Counted from the first letter of the stretch, positions 10,297 through 23,367 are shown. The stretch is 64,000 nucleotides of DNA from Pogostemon cablin (GCA_023678885.1 CM042994.1:18881073-18945072); one strand, 5' to 3'. Numbers and translations: made by a program. Notes: generated from the letters alone by a model not told the origin.

Positions 10297-11092
10297 ATGC
10301 ATTCCACGTCTGAAATTCATCCACCATTCCTACCGTCATCCTAGAATACTCTTCTAATCCATTACACGATATCTCAGGATAGTGAAAACTCGGAGAGTCT
10401 TTACTTTTGTCAATTTCCAGCATCAATTGCAACCACGTGGAAAGAGGATAACGCTGGTCGAAGGTTTTTGAGGTGTGGAAGATTTCCAGTAAGATATTAT
10501 GTTGTAATTTTTTATTTATACTTTCTTTGTACTGTGTTTGTAGTTGTGGAGAGATTCAAGTGGGCGCTTCAAATTATCTGAAAATATCTAGATTTCTAAC
10601 AAATTTTCTAAAAATATATGTATATTATAGGATCCTGGGCGCTGCAAATTTTTTCAGTGGATTGATCCCCCAATGTGTATGAGATCAAAGCAAATCATTC
10701 CCGGACTAATAAGAAAAGGCAATGAGTTGAAGAGGGTGAACCAAGAGCTGGAAGAGAAGAAAATTTCTTTGAACAAGATGAACGAACTACTGCAGGAGGA
10801 AAATATTGCATTAAAAAGGGTGAACCAAGTGCTGAAAGAGGCGAATAGTGCATTAAACAGGGTGAACCAAAAACTTGAATTAAAGAGGGAGTTGAAGAGG
10901 GTGAACCACAAGTTGGAAGAAGAGAATATTGCATTGAAGAGGGAAAATAAGTTCTTAGTTGATCAGTGTTTGAAGTTGAAGGAGGATAAGGATCATCATC
11001 GTCATCATGTCTATACGGTGTTCAAACGAACGATGAAGCTAACATTGATCGTAATATGTTTGTCCTGGTTCTTGTTTGAAATGGGCAAATAA
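10297..11092 (+). pseudogene. MULE accessory gene: GRF zinc finger, coiled coil, membrane segment
   Basis: Two exons are visible. Exon 1 (10297-10488) ends at a GT donor and encodes C-x-F..TTWKEDNAGRRFLRCGRF, the core of the GRF-type zinc finger. Exon 2 (10631-11092, after TATTATAG) continues in phase with DPGRCKFFQW..DPPMC, completing the finger. It then has about 75 residues of Lys/Glu-rich coiled coil built on the repeated phrase LKRVNQ.L..EN, an HHRHH cluster, and a final hydrophobic stretch LTLIVICLSWFLF before FEMGK, a likely tail anchor. The start ATG at 10297 is followed in frame by a TAG at 10342-10344, so this copy cannot make the whole protein from that start unless it initiates elsewhere. 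The gene starts just inside the left inverted repeat and converges on the transposase. GRF-coiled coil-membrane proteins are common in plant genomes; a role in transposition here is inferred. Confidence 0.75.
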
Positions 11093-12002
11093 TTGGTAAA
11101 TGATGATGTATCCAACAATAAAAAAATGATGTTGGTAGGTATTTTATTTAAGGTTGCAAATGTATTGTTAGTAGTAATCTGTAATGTTGGAGTATATTCT
11201 CAAGTAAGCAAAATATGGATGTTGTGCTCTGTTTTATGATTATTTTTAAGTGTTGAATATCATGTGCTCTGTTTAATGATCTGTGATCAGATTGTGCTCA
11301 GACTGTTAGTAGTGAATTGTTTATTAATAATTATCGCAGGGATGGTAAATTACAGTATAAATTATTAACCCCATCTTTCCTTTTTTTTAATAATGAATCA
11401 GCTCCTTGGATTGATTACTTACAAAGTTTAATTTTAGAAATGATAATAACTTTTTTAAAATAATACTGACTTAATTAACCACAAAATCATTCGGTTAATT
11501 TAAAGAATGATACTGACTTTTTTAAAAATATATCTGTAATAAGAAACAAATCCAAAACAAGAGTATCAAACATGTAAGGTGAAGCACAAAAAAGTCATTA
11601 AATTAAATACTGACAAATGGCAACCTGCTTGTACCAGCATTTTGTTATTTAAGAAATTCCTACAATTTTTTAAATCCCAGCAATTTTTTCAGTTTTTCAC
11701 ACTCATTCAAACATACAAGTGCAAACCATAAACATAAAACATCACTAACCAAATCAAGGTATCAAAATCATTACATTGATAAATTGTTCACATGAACATC
11801 ATAAGTGCACATTACACTAACAATATCAATGCACAAAACCCAAATTCATAGTCAAGATCACTAGTCAGCAAATATTAAGATCTTGCAAAAACCACATCCT
11901 AGTTCATCACATGTGCCTCCCATAATGTTAAACCAAAATAGATTGTAACATTACATAATATGTTCAATCAGAACCACGAAACAAATAGTCTAATTAAAGT
12001 GA
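11093..12002. other. MULE intergenic spacer between convergent genes
   Basis: About 900 bp of AT-rich sequence lies between the stop of the GRF gene and the 3' end of the transposase gene. AATAAA-like words occur on both strands, as expected of two convergent 3' UTRs. No other gene was seen. Confidence 0.5.
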
Positions 12003-15000
12003 TTAGACTGTCTTCTTCTTTCCCTTCGTAACCGAACTGCGGGTGGAGGTGCTCTTGTAGGAAAAGTGTCCATCTCCCATTCGTGGAGGTGGTCTGAACT
12101 GGACACTGTCTTGCAAGTGAGGCTGGCACATTTGAAATTGCTGATACATGGAAGGACCTTGAAGTTGAGGAGGTTGGGGTGTCTTATACCATCTCACCGT
12201 GGTAATCTGAATTTGTTGAGTTGTTGTCCCTCTGCAACATCTGACACTTCCACTTGCATTGGTACAGATTTTGGTGGTGCAATCTACATAAAGACAACAT
12301 AAATTATTTAAAAAATTAAATCACTTTCAATATATAAAAATCTACTACGGGTTTTGATCATTTAACTTACTATATGTTCTTGAGTACCCCCACTAACACT
12401 TCCAATATTAGCATCAGCCTCAATATCTTTACCAAATTCATTATCAGTCGTATTCCCATCTTTCTGCTATTATTAAAATAATTAGAATGCAGTACAAAAT
12501 GAAATTAAAGTAAGAAGCATAAAACTGAATAAGTAGATGTGTACCCGAGGTTGTTTACAACTCCTTATATTATGTCCTGCTATCCCACACTTCCCACATT
12601 TTATGGTTGTTTGCTGTCTTTTTATTCTGAATTGCTTACCCTTGTTCTTCCCCTTGTTTTTTTCATCAGGCTTTAAATTTTTCTTAGTTGTTTTCCTACC
12701 CCTTCTTGCCCTAACACCAAAGTTGGGAGGTAGAGGAGGGATATACAAACTGGTTCCCCATAATGCATCATAGCTTATTCCTATGATAGGATTCTCATAT
12801 GCCCTCTTATAGGTGTCTACACTATAGAATGAATGCACAAAATCCTCTGGGTCTAAACGTTGGTTCAATAAGGCAGCAATAGCATGAGTGCACGAAATAC
12901 CAGTTAGCTGCCAAGATCTACATGAACAAATCTCCAATTGTAAATCCACAGTATATTTTACACCATTGAAGCATGAAACTTCATAGTGCCTATTACTTGA
13001 CTTGATGGGAAGCCAATCTGCTACCATTTCAGTATTTCTCTGCAGTAATTTCCTAATCCTAGGACACAACTTCGCAGTCCATTTGGCATTGGCCCTGTCC
13101 CTATTTTGCTGAAGCCTCTTCACCAAATGGATTCGAATCCACTCCAACATTGTTATGATAGTCATGCTCCTAGCTGGTAATATGCTAAAGTTGAATGATT
13201 TACACATTATTCAATAGCATGTCACATTTAGGTCTCTCAGAGTAGAATGCTTTTGACCATCGGGTAGGTGGCTTGTCACCAAACCAATTATATGCTTCTT
13301 CACTCACTTCCTTCAATTTATCCATTACTATCAAATGTTCCTTAGGTGTAGTACAATATGCTGCTTTCCACATAGTTGTTTTGATTGCAGGTGCCCCACA
13401 CCCAAATTTTTTAAGATTGTTATGCATGTGTTGAACACAAAACCTATGCTAACAACTTGGGAAAACATTATTAACTGCCATGATCAATCCTTTTTGCTTA
13501 TCAGTGATAAATGTGAATTCCTCTGCCTTAATATTCAGGTCTTGCTTGAGAACAGTCAAAAACCACTCCCAAATCTCACCATTTTCCTTATCAACTACAG
13601 CATATGCAACAGGAAAGAGGTTGTTATTCTCGTCCACCCCAACAGCTGTTAAGAGCACTCCTCCATGGTTACACTTTAAATGGCATTCATCTACCCCAAG
13701 TATTGGTCTACACCCTGCCAAGACCCCCCTTTTCAACCCATCAAAACAGACATAAAGCCTACTAAACATTGTCACACCATTGACAACTATTGTGCCCAAG
13801 AGTATAGTTGACCCAGGATTAGTTTTCTTAAGTTCTTCAGTGTATGACCAAAGTTTGGCATATTGTGCATCAGGATCACCCTCAATCTTTTCCAATGCCT
13901 TTTTCTTAGCTCTAAAAGCTTGCCCCCCTAGTAATTTGCAACCTGATGTCATATGAAGCATCATGCATAAAACCAGATGTGTTTCTCTTACCATCAGAAT
14001 GAAATCTCTGAAGAAATCTATCGCTCAACCAAGTAGCAGTCAAATTTTTAACTTTTGGGACAGGAGCACATGTATGTTTTGGGTTATACTTCCGAATCTG
14101 AAATGAAACTTCATTTATTCTTTTTAGAGCATTAATCTGCCACCTACATTTTTCATTAGCACACTTACAGTATATCCTTCTCTTGTCACTCTTTGGAAAA
14201 CGAATATTCCTCTTATTCTTAATGGCATGTGATATTGCAACTTTCCTGAACTCTTCTTTGATGGAAAACACCAAACCCTCCTCAAAATGAGGGTCATAAA
14301 TGGTTGCAGGATTAAACACTGGATAACTAGGCTCATCCTTACCACTATCAGATAACCTCTTCTCATCAAAGTCATGACCATCTTCAACTACGTCAACATC
14401 AATGTCACTTTCAGATTCAGATTCATTCTCATCACCATTATCTTCACCCTCACCCATATCATTAGCATTTGCAACATGTCTATCCTTAACATTTCCTATT
14501 CCAGAACTTGATGGCTCAAAATGTGCAGACTGATACATATTTGCTGAGTCAATCGCATCATATTCATCTTCTACCTCAACTACACTTTCATTATATAGTT
14601 CATCATCCTCATCTGAAACTTCATTACCAATTACATAGTCAGGATCCTCTTCAAACAATTCTAGATCCTCATCCTCAGCAACATTACTATCCCCATCCAT
14701 TGCTTTTTGTCCATATCAATACTAAGTTCAGGTTCATCCATTAATTCCACATACACTTTCAATTTCCTTTCCACGATAAACTTTGCCGCCCATTTCCTAA
14801 GATCTTTATCATCAATAATCATCTTAAAACTCATATCCCCAAGCATCAGATGGTATCTCTTGTTACCTATGACCCCAGCGTTTTCACTAAACTCATCTAA
14901 ATCAGAAAATTTCACTCCTTAGCCTTAACCCAGTCAATTAAAATTTATCTCCCCCACTGTACTCTGTCAAAGGTATGTTCACAAAAGTGCCATGGAAGTG

Positions 15001-15032
15001 AAATTCTACAGTGATGTAATCACTGTTGGGAG
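12003..15032 (-). pseudogene. MURA-type MULE transposase, disrupted
   Basis: Reading the minus strand: an N-terminal exon starts after TTTGCAG at 15032 with TVEFHFHGTFVNIPLTEYSG; an acidic region follows (14400-14700); then the MuDR N-terminal domain (FRKVAISHAIKNKRNIRFPK, Cys pair C..C.W.I, KHTC); the catalytic MULE domain with GVDECHLK and, later, FITDKQKGL; QHMHNNLKKFG and CDMLLNN; a SWIM finger CSC...GISCTHA; and a CCHC knuckle C-x2-C-x4-H-x4-C near 12590. An intron follows (CGG|GTACAC), with likely exons 12466-12371 and 12283-12003. Family order and length (~900 residues) are normal. Damage: a TAA after GGDKF near 14943, frameshifts near 14920, 14700, 13985 and 13205, and a TAG at 13449-13451 where Glu is usual before HRFC. 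It is therefore inactive. No ATG was found in the 15032 exon, so the start lies in an upstream exon not resolved here. Confidence 0.9.
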
Positions 15033-15505
15033 CTGCAAATTTAAACAAAAAAAAGTCAAGTAAAAGAACATAGACAACAGTCAACTTTTACAAATTAACA
15101 ATGAATAAAATAAAAGTATGACACATACAACAAAAAAGCAAGATTCCCTAAACCCAACCCCCAACAAAAAATGTCCCCACTGACTACCCATTTACTCCTA
15201 CATTGGACCACAACAACCACCACCATTAAATATTCTATCCTAAAACATGTGACATAGCAGAGGGAGTGAGAAAAAAATTAAACAACTTACGATATTTTGG
15301 GCTATCCCAGTTCGTCACCCCTTTCTTCCGAAAAACACCATCTCTCTAGTCGACAATTAGATTCTTTGACAACTACACCATACGGGATCGGCTCTATATT
15401 GACGTTGCGTGAGATAGATGATTCAGGGAATTTCACGTTTGGAATCTAGGGCTTGTATGATTTGAGAATTGTGTCTCCAATTTGGGGTTTTAGGTTTGGC
15501 AGTGT

Positions 15506-15879
15506 TTTTAGGTTTTGAGAAATCACAATTTTAATCTTTAGTTTTTAGTTTTGACATTTTTTTATTTGATTTATATATTTGTTTTCAGATTTTTTTTCTT
15601 TATTTAGTTATTTTTTTTATTAAATTACCATTAATATATTATTATTATTGTTGACAATGATGCCAACTGTGCGCCACGTCAGTGAAGTTGCCGAAAAATA
15701 CCACGTCTGATGATCACGTGACAAGCACGTGATCTATTCCGGCGACAATGTCAAATTCCGGTGAAAATAGGATAACATTGGCGCAATTATGAAGATAGTG
15801 GGACAAATCCCCAAATGTTATCTTTTTGGGGCAAAAATTGTACATGGCCAAACTTACGGGGCAAAAATTTTTTTATCTC
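15506..15879 (-). repeat. MULE right terminal inverted repeat
   Basis: This is the inverse of 9818-10222 and carries the same pair of CACGTG palindromes (15715-15720 and 15726-15731). The transposase gene reads away from it, so this repeat is likely its promoter. Between 15033 and 15505 lie probable 5' leader and intron sequences. Confidence 0.92.
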
Positions 15880-15889
15880 CATCTCTTAC

Positions 15890-16920
15890 ATTAATAGTTA
15901 GATCAACCTGCACTTCAAGAAAAAAAATGAAGAACCAAAGTTTTTGCAGAAAACATAATAATCTGTATAACAAAACAAAGTTCAAGAAAAGCTTAATAAA
16001 TTGAAAACCCGAGTTGCTCCATTCACTCCCACCACAAAGAATAAAAAATGCAAAAAAATTGCAGCACTACCCATGAATTCAATAGAGTTCTTTATAAGAG
16101 GAAATCAATCAATTAATAATTGAAGCATTCCTATAGAGTTCTTCAATACCTAAATTGCAAAGAAATTTTTTAGTTTTTATTTAAATCACTTGAATGGATA
16201 ATCATATATTGTATGCTATTTGTGACTAGTCAGCAACATTTGTTTTTATCAGTAATCAGCAACTTGGCAATTTTTTTTTATCCATTTTGCATTCTTCTAA
16301 TTGCCTCTTGATTTCTCCCACTTTTCAATAGATGATAAGATTTTCCAGTAACATTCAGACATAAAAATCAGTCCTCAAATCTTTCCATCCAAACACAACC
16401 TTAAAGAAGTTAAAAAAATTTCAATATTTAAAAACATTAATCAAACATAGAAACCACATACACAAGTTAATTGGTTATACATAAATAAGATGAAAGAAAC
16501 CATGTTGTACATAAATAATTAGAAGATATAAGAAATCAACTTTTTTCCTCATGTGCCTACAAATTCTTTTGGAAAGCACACATTCAAGATAGAGACAAAA
16601 AAATACAATATTAACATGTTTCTAAGATAGTTTTGATCCGAACTATCGATCTTCTTCTCTATTTCACTGAAATGTAATGAGTAACATTTTAGTCCTCCTA
16701 TAAATTCCATAATAACTTTATGAGCAATCAGGAAGAATTATTCAGCAAATTAAAAATAGAAATAAAGTTTTAAAAAAACTACTTAATATAGCACATCTCT
16801 CAACACCATGATCAAGATCACAAAGGATTTAAAAAGGCCTCATGAGCAATTCATGTTTAATTGTTGAAATTCAGAATGCATCACCTTTCAGCCTTGAAGT
16901 TCCACTTTCATACCTGCATA
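15890..16920. other. Helitron interior flanking the MULE
   Basis: No gene was seen. A phrase of about 80 bp (TTTAAATCACNTGNATGG..TATCTGTGACTA) at 9725-9800 recurs in altered form at 16185-16250 and 8935-8990, so three diverged copies of a short repeat sit in this part of the Helitron. Confidence 0.45.
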
Positions 16921-16923
16921 TTT

Positions 16924-18184
16924 TTATTGTACAACAATCAATTCTGTCAAAACTTGCTTTAATCCACCAATACCAGCAGCAGTAAACTGATAAAATTGAA
17001 AAGGAGTAAGTTTATTTCATGTGGCAATGATATGAACATACAAAAACTATTTGATAAATCATAGAATATTGAAATTAGAGAATTATGGCCAAAAATCTAA
17101 ATTATGCAGCAATGAATCACTAATGAGATGCAAATTCCATTCATATTTTTTAATAGCACATCACTTTGTTGTATAAATAGATGTATTTGTTGTATAAATA
17201 GTTGTATAAGTTAATGTATAAATACCAATTGTTTAGAGAGTGCCTATACTACATATAACTTCATGTGGAAAGACATTGAAGAAGAAGAGACGGAGACCTA
17301 TAGATGACACAATCCGACGCAATTTTAGAGAAGGTTAGTCAGTAACTTATTTAAAATCAAGATATAAAAAGTGAATAATACCTGATAAATCGGCCATCGA
17401 AATGCTGTAAAAATATGTGAAGCCTATTGCGCTATTGCATTTAATCATGAGTACCAAAATCATGGATTGCCTTTAATCTCAAGATGAGTTGTATTGACTA
17501 TTGAAAACCATCTCAATGTACAATGCAGTCTATAACAGAATATCAAATCCAAACAGATCAAGAATAATTAAGATTTACCCTGTCCACAAAAAGATTATTA
17601 CTGCTTGTTATATTGAACAATGTCAGCTAAAGCTCTTCCTGTATTTAAAAGTTACAGAAAAACAAATCTATATAATGAAAATCAACTGATAAGGTCTCAA
17701 ACACAAATAAATGAATTTATCACAACTAATAAGAAGCTTTGACGCTTCCAAAATAGTAATAATAAGATATTAAGAACCATATACTTAAAGCATAAACACA
17801 GCATAAAATTCATCAATATTAAGCAAATATTATACCTTAAGAATCAATCCATCATTAATAATGGAACAACTCAATTTATTGAACAGTTCGTATGACGCCT
17901 CCACCCCATTCATAGTAACTGCAGATGTATAAAAAGATGAAGAGTTTCTAGAAAATTAAACAACAAAGAAATTTAAAATATTCGATTCAGCAATAAAATT
18001 ACAAACTAAATTAAGATACATCGAGATTTCTCAGAGAGTTCCACAATCTCCCGGTACCCACAACACATTTTCGTTCTACGACTCAAATAGTTGCAATCGA
18101 AAACCGCGAATATGTGATTTTCAAAATGGACATAAGGAATCATGCTCATTTCTCTTCTATTATGTAGCATAAGCCTCAATTGTT
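16924..18184 (-). pseudogene. Unidentified multi-exon gene fragment captured by the Helitron
   Basis: Five exon-like blocks on the minus strand have matching AG/GT borders. Exon 18184-18020 (after TTATTGCAG) reads EQLRLMLHNRREMSMIPYVH then FENHIFAVFDCNYL and TKMCCGYREIVELSEKS. Exon 17918-17836 reads MNGVEASYELFNKLSCSI then NDGLILK. Exon 17626-17579 reads LTLFNITSSNNLFVDR. Exon 17404-17382 reads HFDGRFI. Exon 16986-16924 reads FTAAGIGGLKQVLTELIVVQ then a TAA stop. The first two pairs join in phase. The blocks look like a real conserved protein, but I do not recognise the family. Part of the intron near exon 17382 (17330-17405) is repeated at 18237-18310. It may be the 3' half of a gene whose 5' half was not captured. 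Confidence 0.5.
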
Positions 18185-18310
18185 CTGCAATAAAATAAAA
18201 TAACATCATACCATTACTGAAGAACAATAAACATCAGTCGATTCAGGAACTTATTTAAAATCTAATGAAAAATTGAATAATACATGATAAATCGGCCATG
18301 AAATTTTTAT

Positions 18311-21240
18311 AAAAAAGTTGAAATTAGTTAATACTAATACAGAATATAGAGAATATAGATTAATTAAACTTATAATATATGTATGTGAATTTAACAATAT
18401 ATACATATATATTTATGCACATAAATCATGATATGATATTTAGAAAACATAATGCACACCAGCCCTAGAAAGAACAACCTGAAAACCTTATATCAATTGG
18501 CGACACATTGCCTGTGTTTGATCGTAAATAAATCTCAAATTATCACTCAAATATCGTATAAAAAAACCAGCTATTTACTTTCACATTTCAGAACATACTT
18601 TAATTAAAGTTAATAAATTGTGCCTGGTGAAGACTAATATAATGTAACTCAAGGAAAATGGATCATAGAAAGAGTATTCATGAAAAACATGCATCATTTT
18701 TGCAAGTTATAACACTAACATTGTGTGGATACTTTTCCCACATGCTCTCACACTATCTAGCACATGCTTATGACAGAAATTTTCCTCGTTTATTAATACA
18801 TCTTGTGCCTAAATGTGTTTTCCGAATACATCCACAAAATAATTTTTACATCCTATATGTAAACCTATTAATACAACATTGCACCTAATCATTCTTTCCC
18901 CACATGCTTAATACATCACAAAGAGACTGCCTTGTTTATTAATACATCTTACTCATTTAAACATATAAAATCTCATATATGATACATCCTACAACTTCCT
19001 TATCTTCTCAATATGTGACTAATGTACATAAATCAATATGGACGTCACCTGCATTCAGCCGATTTTAAGTCTCACTTAAAACAATGTTATCTTCTAATCC
19101 ATAAAACAACAATAAAAAATCACATGCCTGTAGAGAAGATACTGAAATTCTTTGCAGCAGTGACTAAAACAGACTCGTCAAGAGATGACTTGATACCGAA
19201 TCTTATTATTGGAATCGTCCCCTTCAGGAATTAAAGCATGTCATATTGCTAGACACCTAAAGAATTCCTATAGAAAGCAAAATATTTTTCAAAATGAATA
19301 CACATCTAGTAAAGGACATAGTAATGACAATAAGTCGAAAATGGAAGAAAATATTATTTATTATTTAAGATATCCAACTACATCAATTACACAATTCATA
19401 GTAAATATTTAACATATAAAACCAAGAAGAAGAAATCTTTTAAAACAATAGAATATGAATGGAAACAGGATCTACAATTAGAATTTCAGAACATAGAAGA
19501 AAAAAAAGGAAGCAATCTACAGTCTCTAAAAGATATTAACAACACCATAAATGAGCAGACCACGATAATAACATGATGAAAAAAGATATCCAAAGATACC
19601 ATGATGTAAAAAAGATACACACTAAATTTCACACCATCACTACTAACATGATGTAAAAAAAATATCCAAAGATAATAAAAAGAAAAATGACATAAACACC
19701 ATCAACGCACTATGTACTATTTCTTAATTATATTTATTTTATAATTTTGCCTGATCTTATTTACAAAATTATAATATTCAAGTGACTAAAAAATTCCACT
19801 ATTTAATAAATATATTAAAATTTATACATAATTAGACATTTTAAAACTTTTTTTAAGAAAAAAATACTATTAAATGTGTTTATATATGTTTTATTATTTA
19901 AAATAAATTAAAAACATATTTAGTTTTTTAAATATATAAATACTATTTAGAATTTGCAAATCTCTTTACAATAACTCTTTTTAAATTCATTTAATTTCTC
20001 AAGTGTATACAAATAAAATTGTTTAGAATTTTGCAAAAATTTTGTTTAGAGAAATATGTCAAGGGAGAAATTGTTCCATCGTAGTTTTTACACGATTTAT
20101 GGAAAATTAAAAATCAGAATTTTTGTTATTCATAGTAATATTAGCCCATTTTATTCAATTTCTAGAGAAAATAGAAAGAGTAACCGAATATGTTAATTTT
20201 CACCAAATTCCATAATTAAACCCTTCAATTCCTCTATTTTCAATGATTGAAAAACAATTTGATAATTGAATTAGACAGAATTATTTATACATGAGAGTTA
20301 TTTGATTGTATTTATATTGTTCAAATATATTAATTAATTTAAAGATATTAGAATACTTTAATTTTAAAACTTATGGGGTGCATTAAGAAAAAAATAGGAT
20401 ATGAATAGGTGTAACTAAAAAAAGATATTTGATATATTTTAACTTAAAATGATATTTTACTCTTATTGATTGAGAATATTTTAATTTAAATCATTTATAT
20501 ATTTAAATCGATATGTTTTAGCATTTTGGGTATAGTCCGGCCCAATTATAAATGATCGATGATTATGCATTCAATTATGCACTATTAAACCAAAAACATA
20601 AATAAATAAAAATTATTATTAATTATATTTTTTTATATTTTTATATTTCGCAATCTATGTTAATTGAAAGTAAATTAAGGATATTGAATATTAAGTAATG
20701 TTAAAGAACTTTTATTAAATCCAAATCGAGTATAATAATTAAAGTGCATAATCGGTGCATTCCAAAATTTATTGAGTGCTTTAATTATGTGCATAAATTC
20801 TTCATATTTTAATTATGACATATTCTATTAATTATAAAATATCGGTACATAAATTCTTCATATTTTAATCATCCCATAATGTTCTATTAATCATTGCATA
20901 ATCTCGGGCCCTAAACTATTATATTTTCTAAAATATTCCATATTTTATTTAGAATTAATGCTTAGTTGGTGCTCTAATAATTTAAGTATATAAGAATTTT
21001 AATGAATGTTGTGGACCTTTAATACTCACATGCATTCCCCAGTTGGTGCTTGTAAATTAAACATTTTGTTATGCATCAACTGAGATTTAGTAAATATATA
21101 GAGTTATTAATTTAATAAATTTTCTCCATCACATTTTAATTTTTACATAATTTTTAAGTTGGGTGTCTCATTTGGTAAATGAAACCCATAAATGAAATAA
21201 TTAATATATATAATTTTTATGAAACTCAAACATAAAACTA
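18311..21240. other. Helitron interior, AT-rich, no gene
   Basis: Extremely AT-rich DNA with short local repeats, for example the phrase AACATGATG..AAAAAGATATCCAAAGATA repeated at about 19569-19605 and 19645-19675. An open frame at 19120-19234 on the plus strand has no recognisable features. Nothing else is supported. Confidence 0.45.
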
Positions 21241-21249
21241 ATACAATTA

Positions 21250-21410
21250 TCCATGTCTTCAGATACAACTCATAATGGTTTACCCGTCCTTTGTACATAA
21301 ACCCTTGTGAGGTTTCGTGGAGTTTGAGCAGTTCTTCCGCTTCCAGGATAAATTCTCCCCTCTGCGCCTCATAAAAGAACTGGCGGGTTGATGTATCATT
21401 ACTCAGATGA
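21250..21410. other. GC-richer island within the Helitron, possible captured exon
   Basis: This 160-bp patch is clearly less AT-rich than its surroundings. It is open on the minus strand in two frames for about 40 codons, for example FFYEAQRGEFILEAEELLKL, and a frame with RRRGENLSWKRKNC. It has the composition of coding DNA but no similarity I can name, and the reading frame is not decidable by eye. Confidence 0.3.
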
Positions 21411-21429
21411 TATAAGGTTGAATATTATA

Positions 21430-23340
21430 TCCCTAAACTCACCGTATATTAGAATATTATATTTATTAATCTCCCTACAAAGTAAACATACGTATGATAC
21501 GAAGGGAGTATTGCGTTTTTCCAATCTCAATTAATGCATTACTTGTCTTAATATGAATATCGTGAAATAATTTACGGTTAAACAATATGTTGACTAATTT
21601 TTCTTACCATAATCAAACAAATATCGATTAACCGTTTAAACATTTAAGTGATTTGATAATCAATTTTTTAATTCCTCAATCAAAAGGTTTGAATTATAAC
21701 ATAAATAAATTAATTAATAATTGAATATCACTAATCAAATATAATCATCCCATAAAATCAAAATCTTTTGATTTGAAGTTCTCTAACATTTTTTAATCTA
21801 AATTTTAGTATGATAAATTTAGAGTTAATTTCTTTTTTTTTAATTTCAATAGTGTTAACTTTCGGAAAGTAAGATTATTTTGTTGTGTAAAATTGAGAAG
21901 ATAATGATTCAATTATTATGACCTTTTTTATTGAATTTTTCAAAATCAATCATCAATTACTTAAATATATAAATAAATAAATAAATAAGAGAGAATCCGT
22001 GGATTAATAAACACATCAAATGTATAACAACTTTGAGACTTTTATTCGTCAAATTTTTTTATGAAAAATTGGTGGAATTAATATTAATGATGTGAATATA
22101 GACAATAAAAATTTAATAAGTATTTTATTTAAATTTCATAAAATATACAATATTGTTTGTTTGTTGATTTCAATCAATTATGTAATCAATCATAATTTAT
22201 ATCAATCATCCATATCTAAATATCTTTATATGGTAAATAATCATTAATAGAATGAAATAACGTAATAATTATAATTAATTTAGAAAATTTAATGTTTTGC
22301 TTTTAATTATAAAAATATTAGTTATAATGAAGGGACTAGATCTTATTATATCTAAAATTATTTTTGATTATATAGTTTTTTTTTATGGAAGGCAATTGGT
22401 AGAGTTTTTAAAGAAATTGAGAATAATTATTTTTTAAAATTGAATTTATTATATAACTCTTTATATGGAAGATAATTTATAAGAGTTCTAAATAAATTGA
22501 GAGTAATTATTTCTAAATTGAATTTGATTATTAGTTCTTTATATGGAAGATAATTGATAAGATTTTTGAAGGTATTGAGCATAATTATTTATGAAATTAA
22601 ATTTGATTATATAGCTTATAAGGAAGGTAATTGACAGAATTAATTTGATAATGTATTATTTATCAATTTTAATTTTAATTATTTAGTTTGAAGTATAGTA
22701 TGAATTTAATTAATAAGAGACTCAAAATTATATTTTATACTACACTTATTAAAACGTGCACAAAAAGTACTTCTTAAAATTTTAAATTACCAATAATTCT
22801 AATATACTGGAAATAGAGAAAAAATATATAATATGTTCATGTGCATCCAATCTCTCTCTATGCATCCAATCTCTCTCTTCCACGCTATCGTAATCAGAAC
22901 AACACAGTTAATTATAAAAAGAAAATTACATTTTGACATCTAAACACAAAAATTCATTAATAAATTAATGAAAATAAAGAACTAAAAATAGATGAAATAA
23001 ATGTTTTAGATAAGAAATTAAAAAATTCTCCTACTGTCATGTCATTAATAAAAAAACAAATATCAGTCAATTCAGGAACATAACATCATTCACGAACATA
23101 ACATATTTCATCAAGCCGTAATCTAGAGATTTTGGCATTAAGTAATGCACATTATTAAAATATAATAATAATTAAAAAAATCAGGAAATTAATACGTATG
23201 TATATTACCTGAATTTGTACGCGTAATGGAATCAGTATCCTGAGATTGAAGAATTACATAGAGCCATCTGGAAAAAATAGAAAAAAAACAATGCCAATCA
23301 ATAAATTAGTAGTTGTCATAGATTAAGTTTAGAATACCCC
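21430..23340. other. Helitron interior, AT-rich, imperfect tandem repeats
   Basis: No gene. Around 22320-22640 a phrase (TTTATATGGAAGATAATTGATAAG..TTGAG..AATAATTATTT) occurs about four times with ~100-bp spacing, an old tandem array. Confidence 0.45.
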
Positions 23341-23367
23341 CATAAAACAGTAGTTTGATAAATCTCG

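Larger units (their letters stand above)
9818..15879 (-). mobile_element. Full-length Mutator-like element (MULE), 6,062 bp
   Basis: A perfect 10-bp target duplication, CATCTCTTAC, lies at 9808-9817 and 15880-15889. The element starts GAGATAAAAAATTTTTTTGC and ends with its inverse, and the inverted repeats extend for about 400 bp (9818-10222 and 15506-15879). It carries a MURA-type transposase on the minus strand (about 15032 to 12003) and a second, convergent gene on the plus strand (10297-11092) encoding a GRF zinc-finger protein. Both genes are damaged by stops or frameshifts, so this copy is probably not autonomous. It is nested in the Helitron and therefore younger than it. Confidence 0.93.

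Noticed and set aside
10654..10934. Two overlapping minus-strand open frames rich in Trp-Phe-Thr-Leu-Phe repeats
   Set aside because: They are antisense shadows of the repetitive coiled-coil exon of the GRF gene.
14508..14744. Plus-strand His-rich open frame
   Set aside because: Antisense of the acidic (GAT/GAA-rich) region of the MULE transposase.
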